Shown in pieces: positions 44,643 to 52,810 of a stretch of 64,000 nt of DNA. Numbering within the stretch: the first letter of the stretch is position 1; each line of letters opens with the position of its first letter. A program made the translations under genes and the position numbers. Source of the DNA: Paenibacillus puerhi (GTDB lineage Bacteria > Bacillota > Bacilli > Paenibacillales > NBRC-103111); contig NZ_WUWM01000010.1 in NCBI RefSeq assembly GCF_009846885.1, positions 1 through 64,000 of the forward strand, in the 5' to 3' direction. The notes under the pieces were generated by a model that worked only from the letters and a program-made list of their open reading frames with translations, was not told where the DNA came from and did not search any database.

Positions 44643-46559
44643 CTAGGCATGAACAGCCAGCTCATCCAAAACATATTTCGCGGCCTGTCTGGCGGTAGAA
44701 AAGGCACGTTCGGCCAGTTCCCCCTTGCCCTGACAGCCGTCTCCACAGAAGTAGAAGGGCACGCTTTCGACCCGCGTAGGAAGCAGTCGATTGCCAGCGA
44801 TGTTTTTCACGCTCGCGACCATCGCTTTCTTGGATACGCGCTTGACCTCCGTAACCTCACGCCAGCCCGGATAATACTCATCGAAGAGAGCTTCCATCTG
44901 CTTCGTCTTTTTTTCCAAGTAAGCTTTGCGCTCGGCCTCGTCCACGAATGTATCGCTCAAGTAGGCAATTCCTTGGAGCAGCTGACCGCCTTCGGGAACG
45001 AGCGTATGGTCGGTAGCCGATACGTCGCTGATAAACAGCTTGTTGTCCATGTCGCTGATATAGCTGAACGGCCGGGCGACAACATGCTTCAGACCGATGT
45101 CATAGACCATAACCTCCGTGGAGCTGTTATGCTCGTAAGGGGCAAGGAACGGCTCCCATGGGGTATCCTTGAGCAGCTTGCATACCTGCTGAACCGGCAT
45201 AGCGAAAATAACGCGGTCGAATGCTTCCTCCCGGTTCTTGGTGCGTAGCACGTACTGGGAGTCCGCATAGCGAAGATTTTCGACCCCTTCTTGCAGGGCG
45301 ATGCTCCAGTTGCCGGATTGCTCGATTTTCTCCCGCAGCTGATTCGTAATGACAGCCCAGCTTCCAAGCACGTAATTGACCGGGCGGCTAGACAAAAACA
45401 AGTTATGGTAATAGTCGCTGATCACATGACCGGGCACCTTGCGGGCTTCCTCCGGCGCGATAAAGAAGTTGGAGCAAACGAGGTGCTCCCACAGCTCCTT
45501 CACATCCTCGTCAGCATCCGATTCGGCCAAGTAGTCGCCAAGGGTCGGGTAATTGCGCAGCTGATGGATGTTTGCGATGATCGCCGTAATCTCACCCACG
45601 AAGCGAACCTTCTGCAAGGGGTTTAGCAGCTCGGTGCGCATCAGATTGACGAAATCGAGCGGAGCGGGCGTAAGCTGCCCGTTTTTGGCATACATCACCT
45701 TGCGTTTGTCCACCTGCTTGGAGCTGAAGGACAGCCCGAGCTCGCGTTCCATGACGGTCAGCTTGTGACGGTCGATGCCGTAGACAGCGTGAGCGCCATA
45801 GTTAAGCGTAAATCCGGCCTTTTCGTATGTAAAGGCGCGGCCGCCAAGCTGCGGACTTCGCTCGAACAACACGCCTTGAATCCCGTGCTGCTCGGATAAA
45901 TAGGCGGCTGCAGTCAACCCTGCAAGTCCGCCTCCGATGATTGCTACTTTCATAGGATAATCCCCTTTCATTGTGGTACATCTCTCTGCAGGCTCGGGGC
46001 TGGCTTCGTGACGGATTCCGGACCAGGTCCAGTTCAACTGCTGGCGAATAAGCTCGGTAAGGTCGCTGTCTTCCTCCTGCGAGCACCAGAGCATCAGCGA
46101 TCCGAAGTAGGACGTCACGAGTGCGTGGGCTTTGCCCGGGTCGGGCAGCCAGCGCAGGACGGCGGCATACAGAGTGGATCTGAGGCCGTTCATCGCCGCT
46201 TGCAGACTCTCGTTCTGAAGCGATAGCGCGATCCAGCTGCGGATGAAGCGGGCAGAGGGAGCGGCATGGGCGGCCAGTTCCAAAAACAGCCGGTTGATAT
46301 GCTGCTCGAGTGGAGGAACCTGAGTAGGCTTTCGTTCCGACCAGACACGGATTATCTCCATTTGCTGCCTGGGCAAGTCCAGCAGAATCTCATCTTTTCC
46401 TTTAAAGTAATGATAAAACGTCCCTTTGGACGTGCCGGTCGCAGCTATGATGTCATCGACGGAGACCTGTTCGTAGCCTCGCTGTATAAACAGACGAATG
46501 GCTGCTTCCATCAGCTGCTCACGTTTTTTTCGGGTTGCCGCGCGCATGAATGGCCTCAC
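44643..46559 (-). CDS. TetR regulator fused in frame to an FAD-dependent amine-oxidase/phytoene-desaturase-like oxidoreductase
   Basis: A single uninterrupted frame of 638 codons with two complete proteins in it. Residues 1-202 are a normal-length TetR regulator: the helix-turn-helix TRKKREQLMEAAIRLFIQRG, VDDIIAATGTSKGTFYHYF, then a ligand domain. Residues 203-638 are an oxidoreductase with the FAD-binding start MKVAIIGGGLAGLTAAAYL, LGGRAF, and the C-terminal FYFCGDGCQGKGELAERAF. The join has no stop codon, yet an AAAGGGG ribosome binding site and ATG (45953) are kept just where a separate oxidoreductase gene would start. The GTG start at 46559 has AAGGAGG six bases upstream. The frame could give a fusion, two proteins, or both. 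A perfect palindrome upstream (46635-46657) is a likely operator. The substrate is unknown. Confidence 0.8.
   Translation of the reverse strand: MRPFMRAATRKKREQLMEAAIRLFIQRGYEQVSVDDIIAATGTSKGTFYHYFKGKDEILLDLPRQQMEIIRVWSERKPTQVPPLEQHINRLFLELAAHAAPSARFIRSWIALSLQNESLQAAMNGLRSTLYAAVLRWLPDPGKAHALVTSYFGSLMLWCSQEEDSDLTELIRQQLNWTWSGIRHEASPEPAERCTTMKGDYPMKVAIIGGGLAGLTAAAYLSEQHGIQGVLFERSPQLGGRAFTYEKAGFTLNYGAHAVYGIDRHKLTVMERELGLSFSSKQVDKRKVMYAKNGQLTPAPLDFVNLMRTELLNPLQKVRFVGEITAIIANIHQLRNYPTLGDYLAESDADEDVKELWEHLVCSNFFIAPEEARKVPGHVISDYYHNLFLSSRPVNYVLGSWAVITNQLREKIEQSGNWSIALQEGVENLRYADSQYVLRTKNREEAFDRVIFAMPVQQVCKLLKDTPWEPFLAPYEHNSSTEVMVYDIGLKHVVARPFSYISDMDNKLFISDVSATDHTLVPEGGQLLQGIAYLSDTFVDEAERKAYLEKKTKQMEALFDEYYPGWREVTEVKRVSKKAMVASVKNIAGNRLLPTRVESVPFYFCGDGCQGKGELAERAFSTARQAAKYVLDELAVHA
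45950..45971 (-). promoter_or_regulatory. Internal ribosome binding site and start codon for the oxidoreductase part
   Basis: On the minus strand, AAAGGGGATTATCCTATG places a good Shine-Dalgarno eight bases before an ATG at 45953 that opens MKVAIIGGG, the natural N-terminus of this FAD-binding family. It suggests that a stand-alone oxidoreductase can be made from the fused frame. Confidence 0.65.
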
Positions 46560-46601
46560 GGGGCGCCTCCTTTTTCAGGCTCAGAAAGATTGTATACGAC
46601 C

Positions 46602-46607
46602 ATTATA
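46602..46607 (-). promoter_or_regulatory. Candidate -10 box for the TetR-oxidoreductase gene
   Basis: TATAAT on the minus strand (plus ATTATA, 46602-46607), 43 bases before the GTG start. The -35 position 17 bases upstream reads TATCAT, a weak match, next to the palindrome at 46635-46657. Confidence 0.4.
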
Positions 46608-46634
46608 GGCGATGCCGCCAAGAAATGATACGCC

Positions 46635-46657
46635 AAATTAGACTTTAAGTCTAATTT
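46635..46657. promoter_or_regulatory. Perfect palindrome, likely TetR operator
   Basis: AAATTAGACTT, T, AAGTCTAATTT: two perfect 11-base arms around a single base, in the divergent gap between the TetR fusion gene and the HIT gene. The size and symmetry are typical of TetR-family operators. It lies just upstream of the candidate promoter for the fusion gene. Confidence 0.65.
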
Positions 46658-46752
46658 GTTCGGCAAGCAGGGAATGCCATTATTTTTCTTTTGGCGCAAA
46701 TTCATGTATCATAGAAAAAGACGATGTCAAAAGTTGCAGGAGGGAAACGAGC

Positions 46753-47094
46753 GTGGATTGTATTTTTTGCAAAATCGTCGAGGGGACGATTCCTTCTACC
46801 AAGGTTTATGAGGATGACCGAGTTTTGGGCTTTTTGGATATCAGGCCATCGGCGCCCGTACATGTGCTCATCATTCCCAAGAAGCATATCCCGTCTGTCA
46901 CCGAAGCGGAAGGGGAGGATTTCTCTCTGATCGGCGACATGCACCGTGTGGCGCAGCAGATTGCCAAGGAAAAGGGCGTCGCGGAGTCCGGTTATCGACT
47001 CCTTTCCAACTCCGGACCGGATAGCGGCCAGGAGGTTTTCCACCTTCATCTTCACCTTCTGGGGGGAGAGAAGCTAGGGTCGGTGAACGGCTGA
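46753..47094 (+). CDS. HIT-family nucleotide-binding protein
   Basis: A 113-residue histidine-triad protein of the HINT branch. It starts MDCIFCKIVEGTIPSTKVYE (Cys pair C3 and C6), then FLDIRPSAPVHVLIIPKKH, and has the HIT motif HLHLHLL near 97-103, which binds the nucleotide phosphates. HINT enzymes hydrolyse purine nucleoside phosphoramidates; the natural role in bacteria is unclear. The GTG start at 46753 has GGAGGG upstream. It is divergent from the TetR fusion gene and precedes rpsU, which has its own promoter. Confidence 0.93.
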   Translation: MDCIFCKIVEGTIPSTKVYEDDRVLGFLDIRPSAPVHVLIIPKKHIPSVTEAEGEDFSLIGDMHRVAQQIAKEKGVAESGYRLLSNSGPDSGQEVFHLHLHLLGGEKLGSVNG

Positions 47095-47133
47095 TTGGGG
47101 GCCTGCTTCCCAGCAAGAGTTTTCTATTCTAGG

Positions 47134-47163
47134 TTGACACTCGGTTGGTCATTGCCCTATAAT
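47134..47163 (+). promoter_or_regulatory. Sigma-A promoter of rpsU-yqeY
   Basis: TTGACA (47134-47139) and TATAAT (47158-47163), both perfect consensus boxes, are separated by 18 bases and lie 59 bases before the rpsU start. Confidence 0.88.
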
Positions 47164-47222
47164 GAGGTGTGATGAATGTCTTTTATCGTCTTGGACGGTC
47201 TGTTCGGAGGGAGGGAAAACTG

Positions 47223-47396
47223 GTGTCAGAAACTCGAGTTCGCAAGAACGAAACGATAGATGCTGCACTTCGCCGCTTTAAGCGTTCCATCGCTAAAGAT
47301 GGCGTGTTGGCGGAGGTTAAGAAACGGAAGCATTATGAGAAACCTAGCGTCAAGCGTAAGAAGAAGTCTGAGGCTGCTCGTAAGAGAAAGTTCTAG
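47223..47396 (+). CDS. rpsU: 30S ribosomal protein S21
   Basis: A 57-residue, very basic protein ([20 protein letters not shown], then a Lys/Arg-rich tail) of normal S21 length. S21 sits on the platform of the 30S subunit and helps mRNA start-site binding. The GTG at 47223 is the start, with GGAGGGAGGG just before it; the frame is open 18 codons upstream but without homology. It is co-transcribed with yqeY from a consensus promoter, the arrangement seen in B. subtilis. Confidence 0.95.
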   Translation: MSETRVRKNETIDAALRRFKRSIAKDGVLAEVKKRKHYEKPSVKRKKKSEAARKRKF

Positions 47397-47408
47397 GGGG
47401 CTTAATCG

Positions 47409-47852
47409 ATGAGCTTAAGCAACAGATTGAATGATGACATGAAGCTCGCGATGAAGAGTCAAGACAAGTTTAAACTCTCCGTTATCCGTATGGTTCGTGC
47501 CGCTATCAAGAACATTGAGATAGATCAGCGAAAACCCTTGGAAGAACAAGAAGTTCTTGATGTTTTGAATCGTGAGGTTAAGCAACGCAAAGATTCCCTC
47601 CAAGAATTTGAGAAGGCCGGTCGTGAAGATTTGGCTGAGAACCTTAGGGCTGAGATCGTCATATTGATGGAATACTTGCCGCAACAGCTTTCCGATGAAG
47701 AAGTAAAAGCCATTGTACAGCAGACCATCCAAGAAGTGGGGGCTTCTTCAAAAGCGGATATGGGAAAAGTCATGGGCGCATTGATGCCAAAGGTTAAAGG
47801 ACGAGCTGATGGTAAAATTGTGAATCAGTTTGTTCAGCAATTTCTTACTTAA
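47409..47852 (+). CDS. yqeY: GatB/YqeY-domain protein
   Basis: A 147-residue protein containing only the YqeY domain (SLSNRLNDDMKLAMKSQDKF, KLSVIRMVRAAIKNIEI, then the C-terminal KADMGKVMGALMPKVKGRAD). The same domain forms the tail of the GatB amidotransferase subunit and binds tRNA. A role in tRNA-dependent amidation or tRNA quality has been proposed, but no activity is proven. It lies 12 bases after rpsU, with AGGGGGC upstream, and ends in a clear terminator. Confidence 0.94.
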   Translation: MSLSNRLNDDMKLAMKSQDKFKLSVIRMVRAAIKNIEIDQRKPLEEQEVLDVLNREVKQRKDSLQEFEKAGREDLAENLRAEIVILMEYLPQQLSDEEVKAIVQQTIQEVGASSKADMGKVMGALMPKVKGRADGKIVNQFVQQFLT

Positions 47853-47862
47853 CTATCATGGG

Positions 47863-47890
47863 AAACACTCCATAACGGGGTGTTTTTCTT
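47863..47890 (+). terminator. Terminator of rpsU-yqeY
   Basis: AAACACTCC pairs with GGGGTGTTT around ATAAC, followed by TTTTC. Confidence 0.88.
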
Positions 47891-47905
47891 TGTTTTACTG
47901 CGGAA

Positions 47906-47934
47906 TGAATCATATTGACGTTTGCTGCGTATTA
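47906..47934 (+). promoter_or_regulatory. Candidate sigma-W-type promoter of the NfeD/FloA operon
   Basis: TGAATC (47906-47911), exactly 16 bases, then CGTATTA (47928-47934). It matches the B. subtilis sigma-W pattern TGAAAC, 16 bases, CGTATA at nine of the ten positions most often conserved. The B. subtilis yqeZ-floA operon is known to be under sigma-W, so the location agrees. Confidence 0.65.
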
Positions 47935-48015
47935 CATTGACGTACTGGCTATTCTATGTAGGAAAGAGGAAAGGCAGTTGTCGAAGTCGAAGTCAGTCAA
48001 GAAGGAGGGTACACC

Positions 48016-49413
48016 ATGGGCATCATGCATCCACTTTGGCGGAAGCGCTTCAATAAACAGGGGCGGCTCGTCCGGTTTCTGCTGCCTGCGCTCTTGATCC
48101 TGGGCATGCTGATTCCGGCGGCCGGAGTAATGGCGGCTCCAGCGTCCACGCCGCCCCTTGCGGCACCGATCGTCGTAATACCGGTGGAGCACACGATTGA
48201 GAACGGTCTCGAACGCTTCCTGCAGCGAGCCTTTCATGAGGCGGAGGAGCTCGGAGCGAAGGAGATCATCCTGGAGATTGATACGCTGGGGGGAAGCGTG
48301 GAGGCGGCGGGCAACATCGGACAACTGGTGAAGGAAAGCAAGATTCCGACCATTGCCTATGTGCGGGGTAAAGCAATCTCAGCCGGCACCTACATCGCTC
48401 TGAACGCGAATCGCATCGCAATGGGGCCGGGCAGCTCCATGGGGGCGGCAGCCGTCGTAGATGCGACAGGGAAAGAGGTAGATCAGGTTAAGATTATTTC
48501 CTATTGGTCCAGCCGCATGTCCGCGGCGGCCGAGCTGCGCGGCCGCGACCCGCTGGTCGCCCAGGCGATGGTCGATAAGCGGATGGGTATCTCGCTGCCG
48601 CAGATCGGCCGTGAAGTGGCTAAGGGGGATATTCTGACCCTGACAGCCGGAGAAGCCGTTAAGGTCGGGTATGCGGAGACGCTGGTCGCCGACCGGCAGG
48701 CCGTCGTAGCCTTCATCGGCGGAGAGGAGCATCCGCTGGTTGAGATCAATCTAAGTATTGCCGAACAGCTTTCCCGCTGGATCACTCAGCCCTGGGTTTC
48801 GGTGATGCTGCTTCTGATCGGCATCGCGGGCGTCGCCATCGAGCTGTTCGTACCGGGGTTCGGGATTGCAGGAATTCTCGGTATTCTGGGCTTCGCTTCC
48901 TACTTTTTCGGCCACTACATCGCGGGTTTTGCGGGAGTGGAGGAGATCGTACTCTTCGTCGCCGGGTTTTTCCTGCTGGTGATGGAGATGTTCGTCGCCA
49001 GCTTCGGCATCCTGGGCGTGCTTGGGGCATTATGCTTATTCGGCGGCGTCGTGCTGTCGGCGCATAATATGAAGCTGGGCATGGCGAACCTGGGGATCGC
49101 GTTCGTACTGGCGCTGATCGTGGTCTTCATCTTCATCCGGGTATTTCGAAAGCGCGGCGTCTGGAACAGATTCATTCTCCAGGATCAGCTCTCCACGCAG
49201 GAGGGATATGTATCAGCCGTGAGCCGAGTGGAGCTGGTAGGCATGAAAGGGCAGTCGCTAACGCCGCTTCGCCCATCAGGAACCGCGCTATTCGGCGAAG
49301 AACGGCTTGATGTCGTGACGGACGGCGAATTTATTTCTGCCGGGTCGCCGGTCGTGATCACTTTCGTAGAAGGTTCGCGAATTGTAGTCAAGCCTTGGAA
49401 AGACCCTTCCTAA
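48016..49413 (+). CDS. NfeD-family membrane protein with ClpP-like serine protease domain
   Basis: A 465-residue protein matching YqeZ/NfeD1a. A signal helix (about 18-40) is followed by a ClpP-class protease domain outside the membrane with ILEIDTLGGSVEAAG and the catalytic-type serine in KAISAGTYIAL. Four membrane helices follow (about 258-375), then a C-terminal NfeD OB-fold domain (EGYVSAVSRVELVGMKG, ITFVEGSRIVVKPW). It pairs with flotillins in membrane-lipid domains. In B. subtilis yqeZ-floA is part of the sigma-W envelope-stress regulon, and a matching promoter candidate lies upstream. The ATG at 48016 has AAGGAGGG upstream. Confidence 0.93.
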   Translation: MGIMHPLWRKRFNKQGRLVRFLLPALLILGMLIPAAGVMAAPASTPPLAAPIVVIPVEHTIENGLERFLQRAFHEAEELGAKEIILEIDTLGGSVEAAGNIGQLVKESKIPTIAYVRGKAISAGTYIALNANRIAMGPGSSMGAAAVVDATGKEVDQVKIISYWSSRMSAAAELRGRDPLVAQAMVDKRMGISLPQIGREVAKGDILTLTAGEAVKVGYAETLVADRQAVVAFIGGEEHPLVEINLSIAEQLSRWITQPWVSVMLLLIGIAGVAIELFVPGFGIAGILGILGFASYFFGHYIAGFAGVEEIVLFVAGFFLLVMEMFVASFGILGVLGALCLFGGVVLSAHNMKLGMANLGIAFVLALIVVFIFIRVFRKRGVWNRFILQDQLSTQEGYVSAVSRVELVGMKGQSLTPLRPSGTALFGEERLDVVTDGEFISAGSPVVITFVEGSRIVVKPWKDPS

Positions 49414-49451
49414 GCAAGGGATAACACAACAATAGAGGAGGATATTCGCTT

Positions 49452-50450
49452 ATGGTAGATACCGGTTTAATATCCATGTTAATTTTGGTGGTCGTTATTA
49501 TTATCGCGCTATCCGTATTTTTCACTTTCGTACCGGTGATGCTGTGGGTTGCGGCACTAGCATCCGGAGTTCGCATCGGTATTATCACGCTGGTTGCGAT
49601 GCGTCTGCGCCGGGTTATCCCGAGCCGGATCGTGAACCCGCTGATCAAGGCAAGGAAGGCTGGCCTCGACGTGTCCGTCAACCAGCTGGAAAGCCACTTT
49701 CTGGCTGGCGGTAACGTCGACCGTGTCGTCAATGCGCTGATCGCTGCCCATCGGGCCAATATTCATCTGGAGTTTGAACGCGCGGCCGCGATCGACCTGG
49801 CTGGCCGGGACGTGCTTCAGGCCGTTCAGATGAGCGTTAACCCTCGCGTTATCGAGACGCCGATCGTGTCTGCCGTTGCCAAGGACGGGATTGAAGTAAA
49901 AGTCATTGCCAGAGTTACCGTTCGCGCCAACATCGACCGGCTGGTCGGCGGCGCCGGCGAAGAAACGATTATCGCCCGGGTCGGCGAAGGGATCGTTACG
50001 ACGGTGGGTTCCAGCAATTCCCATAAAGATGTTTTGGAAAATCCGGATATGATCTCCCGTACCGTGCTGGGCAAAGGCCTGGATGCCGGTACAGCTTTCG
50101 AAATTTTGTCGATCGATATCGCCGATGTGGACGTAGGTAAAAATATCGGGGCTCATCTGCAGACGGAACAGGCGGAAGCCGACAAGCGGATTGCGCAGGC
50201 CAAGGCGGAAGAGCGCCGGGCTATGGCTGTCGCCCAAGAGCAGGAGATGAAGGCGCGCGTCGTCGAGATGAAAGCGAAGGTTGTCGAATCCGAGTCTCAG
50301 GTGCCGCTGGCTATGGCTGAGGCGCTGCGCGAAGGAAAGCTGGGCGTGATGGATTACATGAACCTGCAAAACATCGAAGCGGATACTCAGATGCGCTCCA
50401 GCTTGGGCAGAACGAATGAATCCGGTCCAAAGCCTGGTGACGACGCGTAA
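49452..50450 (+). CDS. floA: Flotillin-like protein FloA
   Basis: A 332-residue protein of the expected length. A short hydrophobic N-terminus (about 5-33, [20 protein letters not shown]) inserts into the membrane. The SPFH/band-7 region follows, with NLIVAH-like [33 protein letters not shown] and [18 protein letters not shown] coiled-coil tail (about 235-290, [20 protein letters not shown]) leads to a variable C-terminus. It organises functional membrane microdomains and lowers membrane rigidity. The ATG has AGAGGAGG upstream. It lies between the NfeD gene and a small membrane-anchored protein gene, as in B. subtilis (yqfA). Confidence 0.97.
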   Translation: MVDTGLISMLILVVVIIIALSVFFTFVPVMLWVAALASGVRIGIITLVAMRLRRVIPSRIVNPLIKARKAGLDVSVNQLESHFLAGGNVDRVVNALIAAHRANIHLEFERAAAIDLAGRDVLQAVQMSVNPRVIETPIVSAVAKDGIEVKVIARVTVRANIDRLVGGAGEETIIARVGEGIVTTVGSSNSHKDVLENPDMISRTVLGKGLDAGTAFEILSIDIADVDVGKNIGAHLQTEQAEADKRIAQAKAEERRAMAVAQEQEMKARVVEMKAKVVESESQVPLAMAEALREGKLGVMDYMNLQNIEADTQMRSSLGRTNESGPKPGDDA

Positions 50451-50492
50451 TATCCCGTGCCGGGAAGTCAGGAAGAAAGGCGGTGAACGCGG

Positions 50493-51095
50493 ATGAAGCT
50501 GCTTGATCTATTGCTGCAGAATTGGGTGTTTGTAGCCATAGCCTTTTTCGTATTGAGCTCGATGTTCAAAAAAAACGGGAGCCGCGGCCAGGACGCCGAG
50601 CGCGGACCCGAAACAGGTCCGAAGGGACGCCCGCAGGGGATGCCGACTTTCGGAGGAGGTCCCGACAAGCCGCGGCGGAATCCCATGCCGCCCTTTGGAG
50701 GAGACAGGTCCGGCTGGCCGACGTCCCAGGAGTCCCCTCCCGTTCGCAAGAAGCCGGTGGCAGCCGCTCCTCTCAAGCCGGTGCGCCAAGCCGCTGATGA
50801 GTACGACCGCGCCGAGCTTCATCGCGAGCGTAGCGATCGAGACGGACGCAGCTACGACTATTCAGAAAGTGGCGACTCCAGAACGTCTGTTTCTCAAGCG
50901 TCGGGACAAGAGACGGCGAGGGCAGCGTACTCACCGTCTGAGGCATCGCTTGGCCGCCTCCAGGCCTCCGGGAGCACCTCCGCCGCTTCTGGAGAGCCGT
51001 TAGGGGCCTTGCGTCCCGAGGATGTGGCACGGGGCGTGCTGTGGGCTGAGATCTTGGGCCCTCCCCGGGCCAAGAACCCTTACCGCCGCCGCTAA
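50493..51095 (+). CDS. Membrane-anchored, mostly disordered protein next to FloA
   Basis: A 200-residue protein with one N-terminal hydrophobic helix (about 3-24, LLDLLLQNWVFVAIAFFVLS). A long low-complexity part rich in Gly, Pro, Arg and Ser (about 30-170) follows, and the protein ends in a short motif, DVARGVLWAEILGPPRAKNP (then YRRR). The end motif looks conserved in form because it is the only ordered-looking segment outside the helix. It occupies the yqfB position after floA but is much larger than that small protein. Function unknown; a partner or scaffold of the NfeD/FloA membrane complex is a guess from context. The ATG has AAAGGCGGTG upstream, and a terminator follows. Confidence 0.7.
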   Translation: MKLLDLLLQNWVFVAIAFFVLSSMFKKNGSRGQDAERGPETGPKGRPQGMPTFGGGPDKPRRNPMPPFGGDRSGWPTSQESPPVRKKPVAAAPLKPVRQAADEYDRAELHRERSDRDGRSYDYSESGDSRTSVSQASGQETARAAYSPSEASLGRLQASGSTSAASGEPLGALRPEDVARGVLWAEILGPPRAKNPYRRR

Positions 51096-51129
51096 CGGCG
51101 AACCTGTTGCTGTATAACGCAAGACCGGC

Positions 51130-51170
51130 AAGCGCCGTCTTCACGAGCATTCGTGAGGACGGCGCTTTTT
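51130..51170 (+). terminator. Terminator of the NfeD-FloA operon
   Basis: AAGCGCCGTC pairs with GACGGCGCTT, with an inner CACGA/TCGTG stem, followed by TTTTTG. Confidence 0.9.
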
Positions 51171-51179
51171 GCGCGTTTG

Positions 51180-51207
51180 GCATAAATTGCGAGTTGGGGC
51201 ATATGGT
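51180..51207 (+). promoter_or_regulatory. Weak sigma-E-type promoter candidate for yqfC-yqfD
   Basis: GCATAAA (51180-51186), 13 bases, then CATATGGT (51200-51207) loosely resembles the mother-cell sigma-E pattern. The B. subtilis yqfCD genes are expressed during sporulation by sigma-E, which is why this was looked for. Confidence 0.3.
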
Positions 51208-51308
51208 GTAAATAGCCCGAGATTTGCCGCCGTATACGCACATCCATAGCCGTGTACAGAAGGGTACGCGTGGACATGTAGCTCGCAAGCTGCCGGAGGA
51301 GGTTAGGT

Positions 51309-51587
51309 ATGCGCAGTCTTACTCGCAAAATCAATCAGTTTACGGCAAAACTGCTCGACTTGCCTCAAGACGTCGCCTTGGACTTGCCTCGGATCACGAT
51401 GATCGGGAACCTGCAGTTATACATTGAGAACCATCGAGGCGTCCTTCATTTTTCAAGCGAATCCTTGAAGCTGGCGCTTCCCAAAGGAAAGCTTGAGGTT
51501 GTCGGCTCGAATCTGGTCATTCGGGCGATTATGCCCGACGAGGTCATGATCGAAGGAATTATCCGTGATATCCAATATATGCAGTAG
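51309..51587 (+). CDS. yqfC: Sporulation protein YqfC
   Basis: A 92-residue protein of the YqfC family (MRSLTRKINQFTAKLLDLPQ, DLPRITMIGNLQLYIENHRG, then IMPDEVMIEGIIRDI), found in endospore formers and required, with YqfD, for late sporulation in some species. It has no enzyme motif and is rich in beta strands, resembling YabP. The ATG has CCGGAGGAGG upstream. It lies 21 bases before yqfD. Confidence 0.93.
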   Translation: MRSLTRKINQFTAKLLDLPQDVALDLPRITMIGNLQLYIENHRGVLHFSSESLKLALPKGKLEVVGSNLVIRAIMPDEVMIEGIIRDIQYMQ

Positions 51588-51608
51588 TCCGGAAAGGGGT
51601 AGAGGAGC

Positions 51609-52790
51609 TTGAAGCAACCGTTCATTCAGCGCCTGCGGGGCATCGTGCGAGTCGAAGTGACGGGGGCGAAGCCGGAGCGCCTGGTCAATATGCTGTCGGA
51701 GAAACGAATGTCCGTCTGGGACATTCGTTATGTGGACGAGAATCGGGTTATATTCCACGTGACCGTGCGTGATTTTTTTCGGCTTCGTCCGCTCCTGAGA
51801 GGGACAGGCTCCCGCCTGCGGATCCGCGGCAAGGAAGGGCTGCCGTTCTGGCTGGACAAGCTGGAGCAGCGCAAGTTTTTCGCTATTGGCTTGCTTGGGT
51901 TCGTCATCGGGATCTACTTGCTATCCTCGCTGGTATGGCAGGTCAAGGTGGAAGGAAACGAAAAGCTGGAGGCTGAGCGTATTCTGCAGGCTGCACGGGA
52001 GGAGGGCATCTTCCGGATGCAGTGGAAATTCAAGCTCCGCCAGCCCTCCGAGCTGTCGCGGGGATTGCAAAGCAGGCTGCCGGAAGCGGCCTGGATCGGG
52101 GTGGAGGTACGGGGCACGCACGTCCTCGTCAAGGTGGTGGAGGCCCGGATACCGGTAAAGCCGCCGCTGATGAATCCTCGTCATCTCGTCGCTTCGAAGA
52201 GCGCGCTGGTTACCGATATATTTGCCGAGAAGGGGCGTCCGCTCGTGAAACCCAATACATACGTGCGCAAGGGAGACATTCTCATATCCGGAATTCTCGG
52301 AGACGAGATTCATACCCAGACTGTCGTTGCAAGCGGCGAGGTTAAGGGCATTGTTTGGTACAAGCCGACGGTCGAAGTGCCTTTGACCCGGCAGTACAAA
52401 GTATACACGGGCGAAAGCAAAACACGCTCGTACTTGGTGCTGGGGAGCCGGGGCATCCAGTTGACGGGATACGGCAATGTTCCGTACGAGCAGACGGAGA
52501 CGATACAGGATCGCAAAACGCTGGTCTGGCGCAGCTTTACGCTGCCGATAGGCTGGCTGAAGGAGAAGGTCATGGAGGTTCAGCTGCTGGAGCAGCCCGT
52601 CGATGAAAAAGAAGCGGCGGCGGTCGGACTGGAGCAGGCGAAAGCGAGTATTTTATCCGATGCGGGCAAGCATTCAAGAGTCGTATCGGAAAAAATTTTG
52701 CATGAGAAGGCGGAGAATGGTAAAGTTTATATGGAAGTGCTTTTGGAAGTAGAAGAGCCGATCGCGGAAGAACAGCCGATTGTGCCATAA
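51609..52790 (+). CDS. yqfD: Sporulation protein YqfD
   Basis: A 393-residue protein of normal YqfD length. The N-terminal domain (RGIVRVEVTGAKPERLVNML) is followed by one membrane helix at about 91-112 (FFAIGLLGFVIGIYLLSSLV). The large outer part includes VKVEGNEKLEAERILQAARE, a POTRA-like start, and AWIGVEVRGTHVLVKVVEA. It acts in the mother cell or around the forespore at a late stage; no biochemical role is known. The TTG start at 51609 follows AAAGGGGTAGAGGAG. It is tied to yqfC, in the order seen in B. subtilis, and phoH follows after 20 bases. Confidence 0.93.
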   Translation: MKQPFIQRLRGIVRVEVTGAKPERLVNMLSEKRMSVWDIRYVDENRVIFHVTVRDFFRLRPLLRGTGSRLRIRGKEGLPFWLDKLEQRKFFAIGLLGFVIGIYLLSSLVWQVKVEGNEKLEAERILQAAREEGIFRMQWKFKLRQPSELSRGLQSRLPEAAWIGVEVRGTHVLVKVVEARIPVKPPLMNPRHLVASKSALVTDIFAEKGRPLVKPNTYVRKGDILISGILGDEIHTQTVVASGEVKGIVWYKPTVEVPLTRQYKVYTGESKTRSYLVLGSRGIQLTGYGNVPYEQTETIQDRKTLVWRSFTLPIGWLKEKVMEVQLLEQPVDEKEAAAVGLEQAKASILSDAGKHSRVVSEKILHEKAENGKVYMEVLLEVEEPIAEEQPIVP

Positions 52791-52810
52791 CCCTTCATAA
52801 GGAGAATTTA

